From an uncultured Clostridia bacterium (GTDB lineage Bacteria; Bacillota; Clostridia; Christensenellales; Aristaeellaceae), in contig CAMJXZ010000174.1 in assembly GCA_946409855.1 (NCBI GenBank), forward strand, positions 1 to 6,934: 6,934 bases of DNA, written 5' to 3'. Positions 6,202-6,934 of this stretch are shown here, one piece after another. Below the pieces are notes generated by a model. The model was not told the origin of the DNA. It was given only the letters and a program-made list of their open reading frames with translations, and made no database searches. A program made the translations under genes and the position numbers. The first letter of the stretch is position 1, and every line of letters begins with the position of its first letter.

Positions 6202-6934
6202 ATGAAACGTTCCCTGTCTGTGCTGCTGATCCTTGCCATGCTCCTGAGCCTGGCATCCTTCAGCGCGGTGGCCGAGGACCTGCCGCTCCTCACCATCGAT
6301 GTGTATGACGACGCCGCCAACTACAACGGCATCCAGACCGGCTGGTTCGCCAAGGTGATCAAGGACCGGTTCAACATCGAGCTGAACATCATCGCGTCCC
6401 AGGTCGTGGGCAACACGGTGTATGCCACCCGCTCCGAAGAGGGCAACCTGGGCGACATCATCGTCGTGGACAAGGCCAAGTTCCCGGAAATCGTGGAAGC
6501 CGGCCTGGCCAAGGACATCAGCGACAAGCTGCCCGAGTGTGAAAACATCATGAAGTTCAAGGACCAGATCGATGTGTTCAACAAGGGCCTGACCGGGGAA
6601 GACGGCAAGTATTACGGCATCCCCACCGAGATGACCGACACCGCGCCGGACGCCCTGACCGACGACGTGATCTATTCCAGCCCCATGCTGCGCTGGGATC
6701 TGTACAAGGCCGCCGGCGCGCCGGAACTGGCCAACCTGGACGACCTGCTGAACGTCCTGGTGAAGATCCACGAAATCCATCCCGTCAATGACGACGGCGA
6801 TCCCGCCTATCCCTTCACCCTGTGGGCCGACTGGGACGGCAACGACAACATGATCGGCATCGCCAACGTCGTGCAGCTCACCACCTGGTACGGCGAGAAG
6901 CTCAAGGGCAGCGCCATGCTCAAGCCCGACTACA
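6202..6934 (+). CDS. ABC transporter extracellular sugar-binding protein (partial, 3' end cut off)
   Basis: The first 244 residues are present and the gene runs off the window with no stop; full members are usually about 450-600 residues. Residues 1-24 form a signal peptide: MKR, a hydrophobic stretch, then SAVA before E25, a good signal peptidase I site. No lipobox cysteine is present. The mature part starts TIDVYDDAANYNGIQTGWFAKVIKDRFNIELNII (31-64), typical of the binding proteins paired with LplB/YtcP permeases. The segment GNLGDIIVVDKAKFPEIVEAGLAKDIS (about 80-107) is the usual first-lobe core. It should capture oligosaccharides outside the cell and deliver them to the two permeases encoded upstream. 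The pectic ligand is inferred from the neighbouring esterase. Confidence 0.9.
   Translation, partial: MKRSLSVLLILAMLLSLASFSAVAEDLPLLTIDVYDDAANYNGIQTGWFAKVIKDRFNIELNIIASQVVGNTVYATRSEEGNLGDIIVVDKAKFPEIVEAGLAKDISDKLPECENIMKFKDQIDVFNKGLTGEDGKYYGIPTEMTDTAPDALTDDVIYSSPMLRWDLYKAAGAPELANLDDLLNVLVKIHEIHPVNDDGDPAYPFTLWADWDGNDNMIGIANVVQLTTWYGEKLKGSAMLKPDY

Noticed and set aside
5349..6320. A minus-strand open frame opposite the second permease
   Set aside because: It is a low-complexity antisense translation crossing two real genes and their ribosome site.

Overview
The window looks like part of a pectin-oligosaccharide uptake and processing locus from a GC-rich anaerobic Bacillota bacterium of the Clostridia, probably from gut or rumen. 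The evidence for that lineage is strong AGGAGG-type ribosome binding sites, an LplB/YtcP-type ABC importer with no ATPase gene beside it, an AraC-type regulator, and a substrate-binding protein with a short Clostridia-like signal peptide. The exact taxon cannot be fixed from the sequence. Christensenellales/Aristaeella-like or Oscillospirales relatives are my best guess.

Layout. Positions 1-387 hold no convincing gene. They contain a cluster of palindromes at the extreme left, a lower-GC stretch with nothing recognisable, an 11-bp hairpin with a possible outer stem, and a perfect 24-bp inverted repeat with a 2-nt loop. From 3970 down to 388 a three-gene operon runs on the minus strand: an AraC-family regulator, a DUF2804-family protein starting 3 nt after the regulator's stop, and a fused pectin methylesterase (CE8) plus SGNH/CE12-type acetylesterase with no signal peptide. 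Positions 3971-4222 are a divergent control region with a promoter on each strand and A-rich repeats between them. From 4223 to the right edge a plus-strand operon encodes two sugar-ABC permeases (LplB-like, then YtcP/LplC-like) and a secreted substrate-binding protein cut off by the window end.

How the parts fit. The substrate-binding protein and two permeases would import oligosaccharides, probably powered by a shared MsmX-type ATPase encoded elsewhere. The leaderless dual esterase would then remove methyl and acetyl groups from pectic oligomers in the cytoplasm. The AraC regulator, transcribed divergently from the transporter, is the obvious candidate to sense an intermediate and control both operons. 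The DUF2804 protein has no known role, and its place in this operon is the most open question. The pectic substrate is inferred from the esterase domains only; no polysaccharide lyase or glycoside hydrolase is in view.
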